Of a stretch of 64,000 nt of DNA, positions 22,035 through 33,549 are shown one piece after another. This DNA comes from Otatea glauca. Its lineage: Eukaryota > Streptophyta > Magnoliopsida > Poales > Poaceae. The notes under the pieces are model-generated. The model saw only the letters and a list, made by a program, of their open reading frames with translations, had not been told where the DNA came from and searched no databases. The stretch lies in assembly GCA_036346275.1 (NCBI GenBank), contig CM070723.1:48128743-48192742 (forward strand), written 5' to 3'. The first letter of the stretch is position 1. Every line of letters begins with the position of its first letter. A program made the position numbers and the translations under genes.

Positions 22035-25000
22035 GTATGAACTTGATTGGTTTCATTGATGGATCAATGAAGGAACCACCCGGTTCATTACTGAAAACTC
22101 TAAAGGAGAAACCCGCCAAGTTCAGAACCCTACTCACCTTGTATGGTTTCAGCAGGATCAATTGTGGCTAAGTGCACTACTCTCATCATTGCCAAAGGAA
22201 ATCCTTGGGCAGGTGCTCTTCCTCACCGCATTGTGTTGTATGGGCAGCCCTGTAGGTCATGTTTGCCTCCTAGACTAGAGGAATAACAATGCAGCTTATA
22301 ATTCAGCTATCAAATCTAAAGAAGAAGAACATGGCAATGGCTGCCTACTTTCAGAAGATTTGCATCTGCAGGTTGTCCAATGCATGAAGAAGAAATTGTA
22401 TCTTACCTCCTCACTAGTTTAGGCCCTGATTATGATTCGGTGGTCGCCTCTATTTCAACTCGATCAGAACCAATTGGGTTGAATGAGCATATGCTCACCT
22501 CATCAATTATGAGCTACTAGTATAGTGCCATGTCTTCTGGTTTCCTTTTCCCAGCACGTAATATATGGTCTTTCCCTTTTCTAGAACGTTTGTTTCCTTT
22601 TCCTTAATTCCAGGATATTTGTTTCCTTTTCCTTGAGATGATGCTGGAGGTGGGGAAGATCTGTTGTGGGTCACAGGGATGAGTTAGACACATTAAACAA
22701 TGGTCATCAGATGTGGGTGAGTAAAGCTGAGAAAAGATCTGAGAGATTAATTTTGATGGAGGTAAGTTTCTGGGGACGTTTCGCTGGGTGCATGAAGGTT
22801 GGGCCATCTCTAGTGGGGTGTATTATTTGAGGTGGACATAGAAAAGAATGCTTAGGTGCATTATAAAGGGGTATAGATGACAAGAGCACAATGAAACTAG
22901 TCAACATATTGGTTCCTCTGCAAATAATGCAGTGCAACAAGACAATCATGGATCAAGTGGACGTGGTTTTCAGAAGCAAGGATGCGGTCAAGGCTAAAAC
23001 TCAAGAGGGAGATCCAATAACAGTGACAAGGCAATCATGGAGGAGGTGGACGTGGTTTTCAGAAGCAAGGACACGGTCAAGGCCAAAACTCAAGAGAGAG
23101 ATCCAATAACAGTGGATCACGCCCAACTTGCCAAGTCTAGCAAGATTGGGCATGATGCTTTGTTATGCTATCACCCATTCAATCACTCGTATCAAAGGAT
23201 TCAAAGTCGGTTTGCTTTCGCTGCCGCAACCTCCTACAAAGTAGACCAAAATTTGTGTGTTGACATTGGTGACATAGATCATTTAACCAATGATTTGGAT
23301 CTCTCACATTTATTATTCAATTATTGCTGGTAATAACGGTTCTTCATTGCACCTGAAAAAGATTCTCCATGTCCCAAATATTAGCAGGCATCTTCTTCCA
23401 GTCCAAAAATTTGCTTCTGATAATAATGTCTTCTTTGAGTTTTGTCCAACCTATTTTCTTGTTAAGGATCGTACAACGATGAAAGTACTGCTTCACGGCA
23501 AGACTGAGGGGGGTTTGTATCCTCTTCCTCATCCACAAAAGTCTTCTTTCTCCATAGTCAAATCAACTAAGGAGCAATAGCATAGGAGGCTTGGGCACCT
23601 TGCATCAGGAGTCATTCACACCACCTTTGAGTCCAATAATCTAGATATTCTAAATAAAGATTTTTTTGCTTGCGAAGCTTGTCAACAAGCGAAAATTCAT
23701 CAGTCTCCTTATCAAAAGTCCAGTCGTGTCACTTCCTGTCCTCGAGCTTGTTCATACTGATGTATGGGGTCTAGCAAAAATCTCTGTTCGAGGTTATCGC
23801 TATTATGTTAGTTTCATTGATGATTACAGTAACTATACTTGGATTTATCTTCTCAAGAATAAATCTGATATTGAACATGCTTTTCTTCAGTTTTAGTCCT
23901 ATGCTGAGAGACTCCTTAATACTAAAATTTGTGCAATACAGTCAGATGGAGGGGGTGAATACATAAAATTGCGCAAGCATTTTAGTTAAACCGACATTGT
24001 TCATCGTATTTCATATCTTCGCATTCAACAACAAAACGGTGTTGCTGGGAGGAAACATCGGCATCTTGTCGAAACTAGTTTAGCATTGCTTTCCCAATCA
24101 CCCATGCCTATTAGGTTTTGGGATGAAGCTTTCTTGACATCGTATTACTTTATTAAACGATTACCCAGCCGAGTGCTAAGCAATTCTACACGTTTTCAAC
24201 GTCTTTTCAAAACTACTCCTGATTACTTCACATTGCACATCTTTGGTTGCACGTGCTTTCCAAATCTGAGACCCTACAATACACCAAAGTTAGAATTTAG
24301 ATCAAAACAATGTGTTTTTGTTGGGTACAATCATAATTACAAAAGGGTACAAATGCCTTGAAAAGACCACTGGTCGCATATATCTGTCTCGCAATTTAAC
24401 ATTTGATGAAACAAAATTTCCTTTTTGCCCTAGACCCTGCCTCAACTGAGTCACCTAGCTATGCTGATATAACTATTCTTGTACCATTAAATATGTCTCA
24501 CTCAACCTCTATTCAGGAAGAACCAATAGTAATTTATGTCCAAGAGAGGTGTGATACAACCGATACTTGTGCTCCTGAACCTGTTTTTGACTCTATTCCT
24601 ATAGGAAATTCAGGTGGTACAAATATGAGCTCAGGAGTTGCTGGTATAGATAGGAGTTCAAGTGGCACAGAGGCAAGTTCAGGAAATTCAGATACTGAAT
24701 CTGTCAATGAAAATTGCCATCACTCAGTACACCCAATGCAAACCTGACTTCACAACAATGTGCATCAGCCTAAAGAGTATACAGATGGTACTGTTAGATA
24801 TCCACTCACTTGGATTTCTCCTAGAACCAATCTCTCATACTCAAGCACTTCAAGACCCAAATTAGAAAGAGGCCATGGATGCTAAATTTTTAGCACTACA
24901 GAAGAATGCTACTTGGATTCTTATATCGAGTAGTCAAGGGAAAAACATTGTGGATTGCAAATGGGTGTTCAAATTAAAGCAAAAAACTAGATAGCATAGT

Positions 25001-26330
25001 GGACAGGTACAAGGCACAACTTGTTGAAAAAGGATTCAGTCAATGGCATGGAATTGACTACACTGACACTTTTAGTTTGGTTGTCAAACCAATTACAGTG
25101 CGCACCGTCCTTTCCATTGATGTTGCCAAGGTATGGAACTTGAGGCAAATAGATGTTCATAATGCGTTCGTGCATGTAACTCTTGTATAAGAAGTTTATA
25201 TGAGGTAGCTAGAGGATGTTCAGTGACCAAATTATGTATGCAAACTTCAGAATGCTCTGTATGGATTAAAGCAGGCACCTAAAGCTTGGTACTATCGGTT
25301 AAGCTCAAGATGGCATGTACTTGGCTTCTTTCCATCCAAGTGTGTTACTTCCTTGTTTGTGTTTAGTAAAGCTGGAATTACTATGTACATATTGGTGTAT
25401 GTGGATGACATTATTATTGTCAACTCCTCAGTTGATGCTACTACCAAATTTTTAGAAAAACTAGCTGCGGAATTTCCTATTAAGGATCTTGGTGACTTAG
25501 CTTACTTTTTGGGAGTAGAAGTTCATGGATATAGTAAGGGAATTATCCTAACACAAAGGAAATATATTTTAGACATTTTGAATCGAGTCCACATGCAACA
25601 CTACAAACCAGTTACTACACCTATGTCTAGCTCTGAGAAATTGTCACAGGAGTAAGGCGAATCACTCTCTAAAGATGCAATATTTTAGTATCGAAGTATA
25701 GTTGGTGCTCTATAATATCTAACTTTGACAAAACCAGACATCTCTTTTTGCAGTAAATCATGTGTGCCAATTCATGTAGGATCCCACTGGCGCGCACTGG
25801 GCAACTATTAAAGGATCTTGTATATGCCAAAGGTACCTACTCTACGACATTGTAGATTCATAAACAAGAATCACTTCTTCTGGGTGCATTCTCAGATGCA
25901 GATTGGGCCGGTTGCCTTGATGATCGGTGTTCTACGAATGGCTTTGCAGTATATTTGGGATCAAATTTAGTGTCATGGAGTTCACGCAAACAACCAACTA
26001 TTTCCAGATCGAGCACTGAGGAATAGTACAAATCTTTGGCTAAAGCGACGCTGAATTAATCTAGTTGCAATCTTTGTTGAAGGAACCTGGAGTGTATTAG
26101 TCAAGAACTTCAGTAGTATGGTGTGGTAATATTGGTGCAACCTATTTCTCAGCAAAACTTGTTTTTCATGCTCGTATGAAACATATTGAAGTGGATTGTT
26201 CATTTTGTTCGAGAAAGAGTTGCGTTGAAGATGTTGGAGGTATGGTTTGTTTCTTCCTCAGATCAAGTTGCAAATATCTTCACGAAAGATCTGCCATAGG
26301 CACCATTTGAATGACTGAATCATAATCTCA
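22035..26330 (+). pseudogene. Copia 1 gag-pol remnant
   Basis: A gag remnant (about 22035-22515) is split by the repeat at 22515-22880; the Gly/Gln-rich nucleocapsid part follows to 23170. An integrase zinc-binding and core region (HRRLGHLASG near 23580, ELVHTDVWGL and FIDDYSNYTWIYLLKNKS near 23750-23860) leads to the integrase C-terminal part (24086-24361). Reverse transcriptase spans 24870-25660, with YVDDIIIV near 25398. RNase H remnants run to about 26300. Numerous stops and frameshifts break every domain, so no product is expected. The order PR-IN-RT-RH identifies Ty1-copia. Confidence 0.85.
22515..22880 (-). repeat. Dispersed repeat, copy B, inserted in the copia 1 gag
   Basis: This is the reverse complement of 9062-9424. 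Gag reading resumes on both sides. The sequence ACTAG occurs at both edges (about 22514 and 22891), a possible 5-bp target duplication. Read on the + strand it contains CATTATAAAGGGG, a possible TATA box, consistent with an LTR-type origin. Confidence 0.75.
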
Positions 26331-26363
26331 ATTTGATGTCCATCAGTTGAGATTGAGATGGTG

Positions 26364-26559
26364 TGTTAAAATAGATGATATTGTCCTGTATATGATATGT
26401 ACTGTAGCACGTAAGATCTTTGTCAGTATCCTTATCATTTTGATTGTTTCTGTTACAATCTGAACAAACTGTATCCTAGTGATCTAACTGCTCACGTTTG
26501 ATCTATAAATACAGTACAAACCCTATGAGGGATCGTGTGGCAAACCTTTCACTTTTTCA
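26364..26559 (+). repeat. 3' LTR of copia element 1 (196 bp)
   Basis: It starts TGTTAAAATAG directly after the purine tract and ends CACTTTTTCA. It retains a TATAAATA box (about 26504) that the left LTR has lost. Confidence 0.85.
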
Positions 26560-27401
26560 AGCACCGCCGTGTGATTGCTTCTCTTGACCATCAGCTAAGA
26601 ACAAAGTTTCATGTTTGATATAATACACTGCTATTCACCTTCACCATTGGTAGAGTTTGCATGTACTTGATTTTGATGACAAGTTCTTCATATAATGTAC
26701 TTGGATTGCTTCAAGTGGTGGAGGAGCATTGCTATGCTACGGACGTCCACCGCCAGTATATGGACCGGACACTGTTGTTTTACTCATTGCTGGCCTCCTC
26801 CACATTGCCACCTCTTCATCGTGCCACAACATCCGATCAGTCCACCTCTGTTGCCTGGCTCCTGCACCCTGCCATATGTATCTTGTGTTGTCGATGATGC
26901 CTTCTTGTTGGTTGCGACGCTAAAAACCTAACTTAGTCACCAATGCCGTCCATCAAAACCTAACCTAACCACCAGGTCCTCGCTACCACCCGCTACGTAC
27001 CAATCTCACTACTGGCTACACCCTTGCAAGCTTGCACCTATCACTAAGCTACTAGCTCCTATGAGTTTCTAAGGTCAAGGGAAGAGGTGAACCTTATGGG
27101 TGAAAGAATACCTATATAGCCTCAATAGCCACTATTTCGAAAAGTGACAGATCCTAAAATTAAATTTTAGGGGTTGCTCACCAACTTGCCGAATGTCCTT
27201 CCTGCACAGCGCTCGGCCAGAGCACAACCACTACCCCCTGCTCGGTTGGCCCTTGTCGCCTGCTACCCTTCTGCAAGCCCTTGCAACCCGGTGCTTGTCG
27301 CCGCCTCCTCAGCCCCTACAGCTGCTGGCTTCCAAGTATGCATGGCGCTCGGCACATGCCCACCACCGGCTCGCCACTGGGGGGAACTAAGAGGTACCCA
27401 T
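26560..27401. other. Unassigned DNA between copia elements 1 and 2
   Basis: Overlapping open frames at 26661-26931 and 27174-27496 have no family features. Composition becomes C-rich near 27190-27380. No gene is called. Confidence 0.45.
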
Positions 27402-27643
27402 TGTTGTAAAAATGACATCGTCCACCCTCTTTCAATCACGATGCACCAAAGAACAACAAGCACAAAACAGGGAGCATACATAATGTAGGGAGGCAAATCA
27501 GCTGTCTCTCTTTATTAGATTGGTTCTCTTATACAAGGGAGTGTTAAATATATAATAGAAGGCAACAAGAGATAGATTCGGATTCGCCCACATAGAGATA
27601 AAGTCCAACTAAATATGGACTCAAATCCATCTATATCTCAACA
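27402..27643 (-). repeat. 3' LTR of copia element 2 (242 bp)
   Basis: It begins TGTTGTAAAAATGACATCG and ends ATATCTCAACA on the + strand. It matches 32572-32809 along its whole length with scattered substitutions (for example ATGCACCAAAGAACAACAAG versus AACAGCCAG). Confidence 0.9.
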
Positions 27644-28018
27644 CTCCCCCTTGGACAAATATCGCGTAATGCACATGTCTCATTAAAAACTCTCCTAAAA
27701 AACCAATTGGGAAAAAATAGATAGAGAAAAGAGTACATTACACTCACACACTGTGTTACACTAGTTGCCTCGTTAAAAACCTTTATGTGAGAAAACTACA
27801 AGAAAACTCACCAAGGAAAAAATAGTACAACTTATCATCTTCTGGATTTAAAGTAAAATCTTCAGGATTATACTAAGGGTCATGGTTCAGGGATCTACTT
27901 CCCATGAACTCTGCATATCTCTAAGTCGTCTCATTCTAATGCCATTAACACACCTTTAGAAAGTAGATTTTGGCAAGGACTTGGTGAATAAACCTGCTAG
28001 ATTTTCACATGACTTAGT

Positions 28019-31000
28019 TTACAGAATCTTTACCTCACTATTCTTCTGGAGTTCATGAGGATAGAAAAGTTTAGGAGCAATATACTTCGTGATATTACTT
28101 TTCACATAACCTATTTGCGTTTGTGCAACACAAGCAGCATTATCTTCATAGATAATTGTTGGGGTATCGATGGTATTAAGACCACATGACTTCCAGATAT
28201 GGTTAATCACACGTCTTAGCCAAATACATTCACGTGAGGCTTCATATAAAGCTATAATCTCTGAGTGGCTGGTAGAAGTAGCTACCAAGGTCTGCTTAAA
28301 AGACCACCAAGAAATGGCTGTACCACTGCAGAGAAACACAAAAACAATATGAGATTTGGCACTGTAGGAATCAAATAGATAGCCAACATTCGTATATCCC
28401 ACCATGATTAAGTCTTGGTTCTTCTGGAAAAGCAATCCAAGATCTTGAGTACCTTGGAGGTATTTGAGTAAAGTCTTGACACCAGCCCAATGTCTTTTGA
28501 TTGGGGTTGCACTATCTTTGTAGCAAATTTACTGCGAATGCAATATCAGGTCTTGTGCAATTCACAAGATACATAGGTGCTCCAATAGCGTATAAGTATG
28601 GGACTTCAGGTCCTAAGACTTCCTCATTTTCCATTTTTGGTCTGAAAGGGATTTTATCCACTTCGAGAGATCTTACTATCATGGGGGTTTTCAAAGGATA
28701 AGATTTATCAATATTAAATATTTTTAATACCTTCTTGATATAGGTAGACTGGTGTACAAAAATTTCTTCTAGAAAATGGTTTAGCTGTAGGCCTAAGCAA
28801 TATTTGGTTTTACCCAAATCTTTCATCTCAAATTCCGTCATAAGGTAAGAACTTACTTCCTTTATCTCCTCTGTGGTTCTGACATAAACTGAGATGATAC
28901 AAAATCCATTATGAGATTTCTTTATGAACTCACAGGGACAATCATCATTGTTGGAGTATCCCTTCTTTAGGAGGAACTCACTAAATCGGTTGTACCACAT
29001 TCTCCTTGACTGTTTTAATCCATATAGCGATCTCTGTAGTTTGACACTATAGGTGTTGCGACTTCCCAGCGTTAGATTGTGCGCACAAAAACACGTTGTG
29101 GTTATCATCTTCAGGTTGGCTCATTTCAGGGAGCTTACCATCTCCAGGATGGCTCACTTTAGGGATTTTCTCAACATTAGGCTTAGCTTCATCAACTATC
29201 TCAAGTAGTGTTCTGACTTGTTCGGTTTTTTGTTTTTGTGGATGTCTCCGCGGAACTGAGTCCCCTGCACCTGGAGGTCTCCCTCTCTTTTTATCATGAG
29301 AGGCAAGAGTGGGTTCAATAACCTTTTGGGGTATTTTCACTCTTTCAGATGCATTTACCACAGGTATATGAGATTTTGTCACTCCCTTATGATCATTGAA
29401 GGTATATGGTAGATTATTAGCTATTTGTTGCAGACTTATTATCCACCAAACTTTAAATTCAGTTTCTTTAGTGCATGGATCTAAAGACTGAATGTCAGTG
29501 GCATTCCAATCTATTTTTCGGTATTCTTTAATGTGGTATTTATCTCCCCTAATACTGAAAAATTGTTCTCATCAAAAATACAATCAGCGTACCGAGTCGT
29601 GTACAGATCCCCTGTCATAGGCTCTAGGTATTTAATAATTGACGGAGATTCATAACCTACATAGATCCCTAACTGCCAATGAGGTCCTATGGTTGTACGC
29701 TGTGGTGAAGAGATTGGCACGTATACAGCACAACCAAATTTTTGCAGATGAAAAATACTTGGTTCTTTCCCATGCACTATATGCAAAGGGGAAATTTTAT
29801 GGTATGCAGTTGGTCTGAGTTGAATTAATACCGCAGCATGCAGCACTACGTGGCCCCAATAATTGGTGGGTAACCTACAATTCTGCAAGAGTGGCCTAGC
29901 AATAACCTTTACTCTTTTAATTAATGATTCTGCAAGGCCATTTTAAGTGTAGACATAAGGTACAGAATGCTCTACATTAATACCCAGAGCCACACAATAA
30001 TCATTAAATGCTTTTGAGGTAAACTCGTCAGCATTGTTCATTTGAATAGACTTGATCCTTTTTCTGGAAAGGAGGCTCTCAATTTAATGATTTGGGCAAT
30101 TAATTTAGTAAAATCATGGTTCCTAGTAGATAAGAGACATACATGGAACCATCTAGTAAAAGCATCTATCAGTACCATAAAGTGTTTGAAAGGGCCCGAT
30201 TGGGGCTAAATAGGTCCACATACATCATCTTGAATTCTCTTTAGAAAATTCAGTGATTCTTCTCTAACTTTTAGATGAGAGGGTCTAACTATCATCTTTC
30301 CTTTAGCACAAGTAGGGCATAAAAAATCTTTAGGTCTAGGAAAGTCTATAGTTTTAATTTTATGGCTAGCAGAATTATTTATTATTCTTCTCATCATATT
30401 CAACCCAGGATGACCCAGACGATCATGCCAGATCTTAAATATTTTTGGGTTTTTAAGTATAGTTTTCATCGCAACATAATCTTAAGGTTTTATATATGTA
30501 TAATATAACCCGGAGGAGAAGGAAGGAAGTTTGTCAACCAGACGTTTATTACACCCATTAAACTTAGTCATGAGTAGGCATTCTGTATCATCCTCATTCT
30601 CTGTCTCTATATGAAAATCATTTAGGTGGATGTCTTTAAAACTTAAGAGAGTGCGACTAGACTCAAGGTATATAGGGCATTCTCTATTATTATACGAGTG
30701 CCCATAGGGAGAACTATAATGGCTCTTTCAGTGCCAACTAAAAGAGCATCGCTTCCAACGATGGTTATAATATTCCCAGTTTTCTTAATCAAAGTTTGAA
30801 AATATTTAGTTTCCCTAAGAATTGTATTTATGGTGCAACTGTCTACAAGACAGATTTTCTCCTTCGCCATTGGATTATACGAATGTTCTATATTAAAAAT
30901 ATAAATTTCGATCAAACAATTGTTGCATCAGGAACAAATTGAAAATATAGAACAAGCATAACACATTTAAACAAATTTCCTGAAAAATGACACTTTATTG

Positions 31001-31530
31001 AAATTTAAGTTATAATCGCTGAACAGAAGCGTAAACCAATGTTCATTTAGGAATACAAAAACTAAAACTAATAAATGAGATTCTTAAGGAGACTCAAAAA
31101 GGATAATGTGACATTGACTTCCTAAATTAAAAGGAATAACAGGGAAACTACTGCGAATCTCCATATAAATCATTTATGTCCTCCTGTGTATCTTTGGTAT
31201 TCTTCTGAAATTCATTGAGCTCAGTCCCAAGAAGATCATCTTAATCCATAGAAGAGTCCCCATATCCAAAAAGGCTCTCTTTGAATTCTGTCATAGGGTC
31301 GGGGATTTTGTCATCATTCTTTTTCATTTCCTCCTCAACAACATGTTGAGCGATGAAATGTGCTTCAGCCTTTTTTCCCTGATTCTTTTAGAATCTCCCA
31401 GTGGATTCCATGTAAAGTTCCACCAAATACTTTGGGGTGCAGCATGTATGTGGTCATGGCCAGTACATCCACACCTAAAGCATGGCTACGGAGGATCTGT
31501 AGCTTTATTGGCTAGATCTTGCTTCTGAAA
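28019..31530 (-). pseudogene. Copia 2 gag-pol remnant
   Basis: Reading leftwards: a decayed zinc knuckle (CFRCGCTGHDH near 31480), a retropepsin-like piece (CLVDSCTINTIL near 30850), a GAG-pre-integrase zinc-binding domain (HDRLGHPGLNMMRR, then CPTCAKGK, 30206-30469), integrase (29511-29888), the C-terminal half of reverse transcriptase (28512-29050) and RNase H (28019-28435, with TSHSEIIALYEASRE). The N-terminal part of reverse transcriptase is missing at about 29050. The catalytic YVDD box reads YVRTT (near 28890) through a small deletion, so the enzyme could not work. Stops and frameshifts separate the pieces. Confidence 0.85.
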
Positions 31531-31589
31531 TTACATAAAAAAAACCAAGGGTTAAATTAAAAAAATTTCTTTATCATTTTAATTTTATT

Positions 31590-32550
31590 TTATTCAAGGA
31601 AAATGAAGGGCCGTACGGTACGGCCCGCGGGCCGTCCGCTGGCTGGCTGTGGCCCACAGGCTGCTCGGCCTAAGGCGGCAGGCGAGAGCGGCGACCCACG
31701 GGCGGGCTGAGACCCAGGCTCAAGCGGCGGCCCACCTACGGGCTGCTTTGCTGAGCGGCCCAGCTGGCTCAAGGGAAAAGGGGCGGGTAGGGTTTCTTTA
31801 ACCCTAGCCGCCATAGCCGCTAGTGCCCAGTCGTTTTATGTGGAGCAGCGCGACATGTGGCGGCGGTGCGGGCGAGCGCCGGTGCGGCGTGTGACGGGCG
31901 TAGCGCGAAGCCCCTGGCAGCAGTGCGTGACAGGGCGCCAGGCGGAGGCCGATCTCCCGGCGGTGGCGTTAGCCGCGGGAGCGCGACGTGGCTCCTTCAA
32001 GGTGCGATGGCCTAGCGACAAGGGCGGCCGCAGGCGCCCGGCGCGGCACCTTCGTGGCGTGGCGGCCGGAAGCGATGGCGTCGGCGGTCTTGCGGCGTGA
32101 AAAATGACGACACTGGCTGCGGGTGTAGGCCATGGGCACGAGGCCGAGAACGGCAGCGTTGGGTCTGGCCGTGCCACAGGCATGATGGCTGAGAGCAGTG
32201 ACAAACGAGATGCGGCGATGCAGATGTGCATGTAGCACGACGGCCGGACGGAGCTGGCATGGCACTTCCACGAGGCGGCGCGGTAGGCGCTGCGACCGGT
32301 GGCGCTACAGGCGTCGATGCGGCACGCACAGAGCGCTACGGGCGCGGAGCGCGGGCTCGGCAGGCGGTCGGGAAGCGCGGGCGCAGCCAGCGACTGTGAG
32401 GGCACAGGGCCAGCAAGCGCTCGCCGATGCAGCCGTAGATTGCTTAAATGCACTTACGTAGGGCTTCTAGCTGATTTAATCATGGGTAGTAGGACGATTT
32501 CGATGCAGTTTAGATTGATGCAGATAGACGATCACGATCGGCCTTGGTAG
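31590..32550 (-). other. GC-rich leader segment inside copia element 2
   Basis: About 960 bp of very GC-rich DNA lies between the primer site and the gag remnant, while the rest of the element is AT-rich. Long open frames on both strands follow from composition. It could be this family's untranslated leader, a captured host fragment, or an insertion. No family was recognised. Confidence 0.45.
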
Positions 32551-32571
32551 AGCTTCGTGCTGATAACATGG

Positions 32572-32809
32572 TGTAAAAACGACGACGTCCACCCTCTTTC
32601 AATCACGATGCACCAAAGAACAGCCAGCACAAAACAAGGAGCACATACAATGTAGGGAGGCAAATCAGCTATCTCTCTTCATTAGATTGATTCTCTCGTA
32701 CAATATAGTGCCAAATATAAAATAGAAGGTAGCAAGAGATAGATTCAAATTCGCTCACATAGAGATAGAATTCAACTAAATATAAACTCAAATCCATCAA
32801 TATCTCAAC
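32572..32809 (-). repeat. 5' LTR of copia element 2 (238 bp)
   Basis: It begins TGTAAAAACGACGACGTCC, follows the primer-site sequence GCTTCGTGCTGATAAC, and ends ATATCTCAAC on the + strand. Confidence 0.88.
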
Positions 32810-33549
32810 CCTCATAATACCCCCGGTAGTAGAGAAGATGAGAAAGATGCATGACAAGTGTTTAAGATGAGGCGGATCAAACGGTGGGGGGTAGGCGTCT
32901 GCGATCCTCCAACCAAGGAAATTGAAGTGTTTACGCAGCCAGGCAGGACCATAACTAGAAATTAAAGCTGTCTTTTGTGTTGGCAAAGGAAGAAATCAAT
33001 GAGAAAGCTCTCTTCACCTAACTAGGAGGATGCTTAATAATGGTCCGTATTTATCAATCCAGCTACATTGTATGAACATGTCCCAAACAGTGAGGACATA
33101 GGCTTGGCTGCTTCTCCATAAAGCAGATATATATTTCCTTACCGTTACAAATTAACAACCAAAATACATATAAAGTGGTGTTTCTATGTTTCACCTCTCG
33201 TAGAAACAAAAGACTTTTCAGCTACACACCACGAGTTTTATAAAATGTTACCTGGTGTACTATGTGCCAAACTCTCACTTACATACGGGCCCATGATCCA
33301 CATGTCATGCTCACGTTAGATGCGATTGTACTAACTCACAAATTTGGAGCAGAGTTCAACCGAAATTTTCCAAAAACAAACATTTGCTTGGGTAAACTTG
33401 CAGTCGCTTTGTGAAGCACTGGTTTGTTGCGCTTGTTGTTCTAGCTTCCACGTCAGCAACCAAAGCAGATGGAAATAGACCGAGCCAACCTATCATCAGT
33501 GTTAAGCATCAGCATTGACCAAGTCAACCCTCCAAGCCTTCTCACCACG
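32810..33549. other. Intergenic DNA, 3' side of the transporter gene
   Basis: No gene was recognised. The 3' UTR of the transporter (- strand) should lie in its right part. Confidence 0.5.

Larger units (their letters stand above)
21701..26559 (+). mobile_element. Ty1-copia retrotransposon 1, decayed
   Basis: Two related LTRs (21701-21834 and 26364-26559) begin TGTTAAAATAGATGATA and end TTTTTCA. A tRNA-iMet-like primer site TGGTATCATAGCC follows the left LTR at 21835, and a purine tract GAGATTGAGATGG precedes the right LTR. Gag, integrase, reverse transcriptase and RNase H remnants lie between them in copia order. The flanking five bases are GACAC and AGCAC, not a perfect duplication. Many stops and a 360-bp insertion show it is old. 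Confidence 0.88.
27402..32809 (-). mobile_element. Ty1-copia retrotransposon 2, decayed
   Basis: Two LTRs (27402-27643 and 32572-32809) flank a - strand pol region. Next to the left LTR lies the purine tract (CTCCCCCTTGG on the + strand), and next to the right LTR a primer site complementary in style to tRNA-iMet (TTATCAGCACGAAGC on the - strand). This fixes the 5' end at the right. No exact target duplication is visible. Pol is broken in many places. Confidence 0.88.

Noticed and set aside
31836..32550. Long frames on both strands in the GC-rich leader of copia element 2
   Set aside because: Frames are open on both strands because of composition; no motif was recognised.
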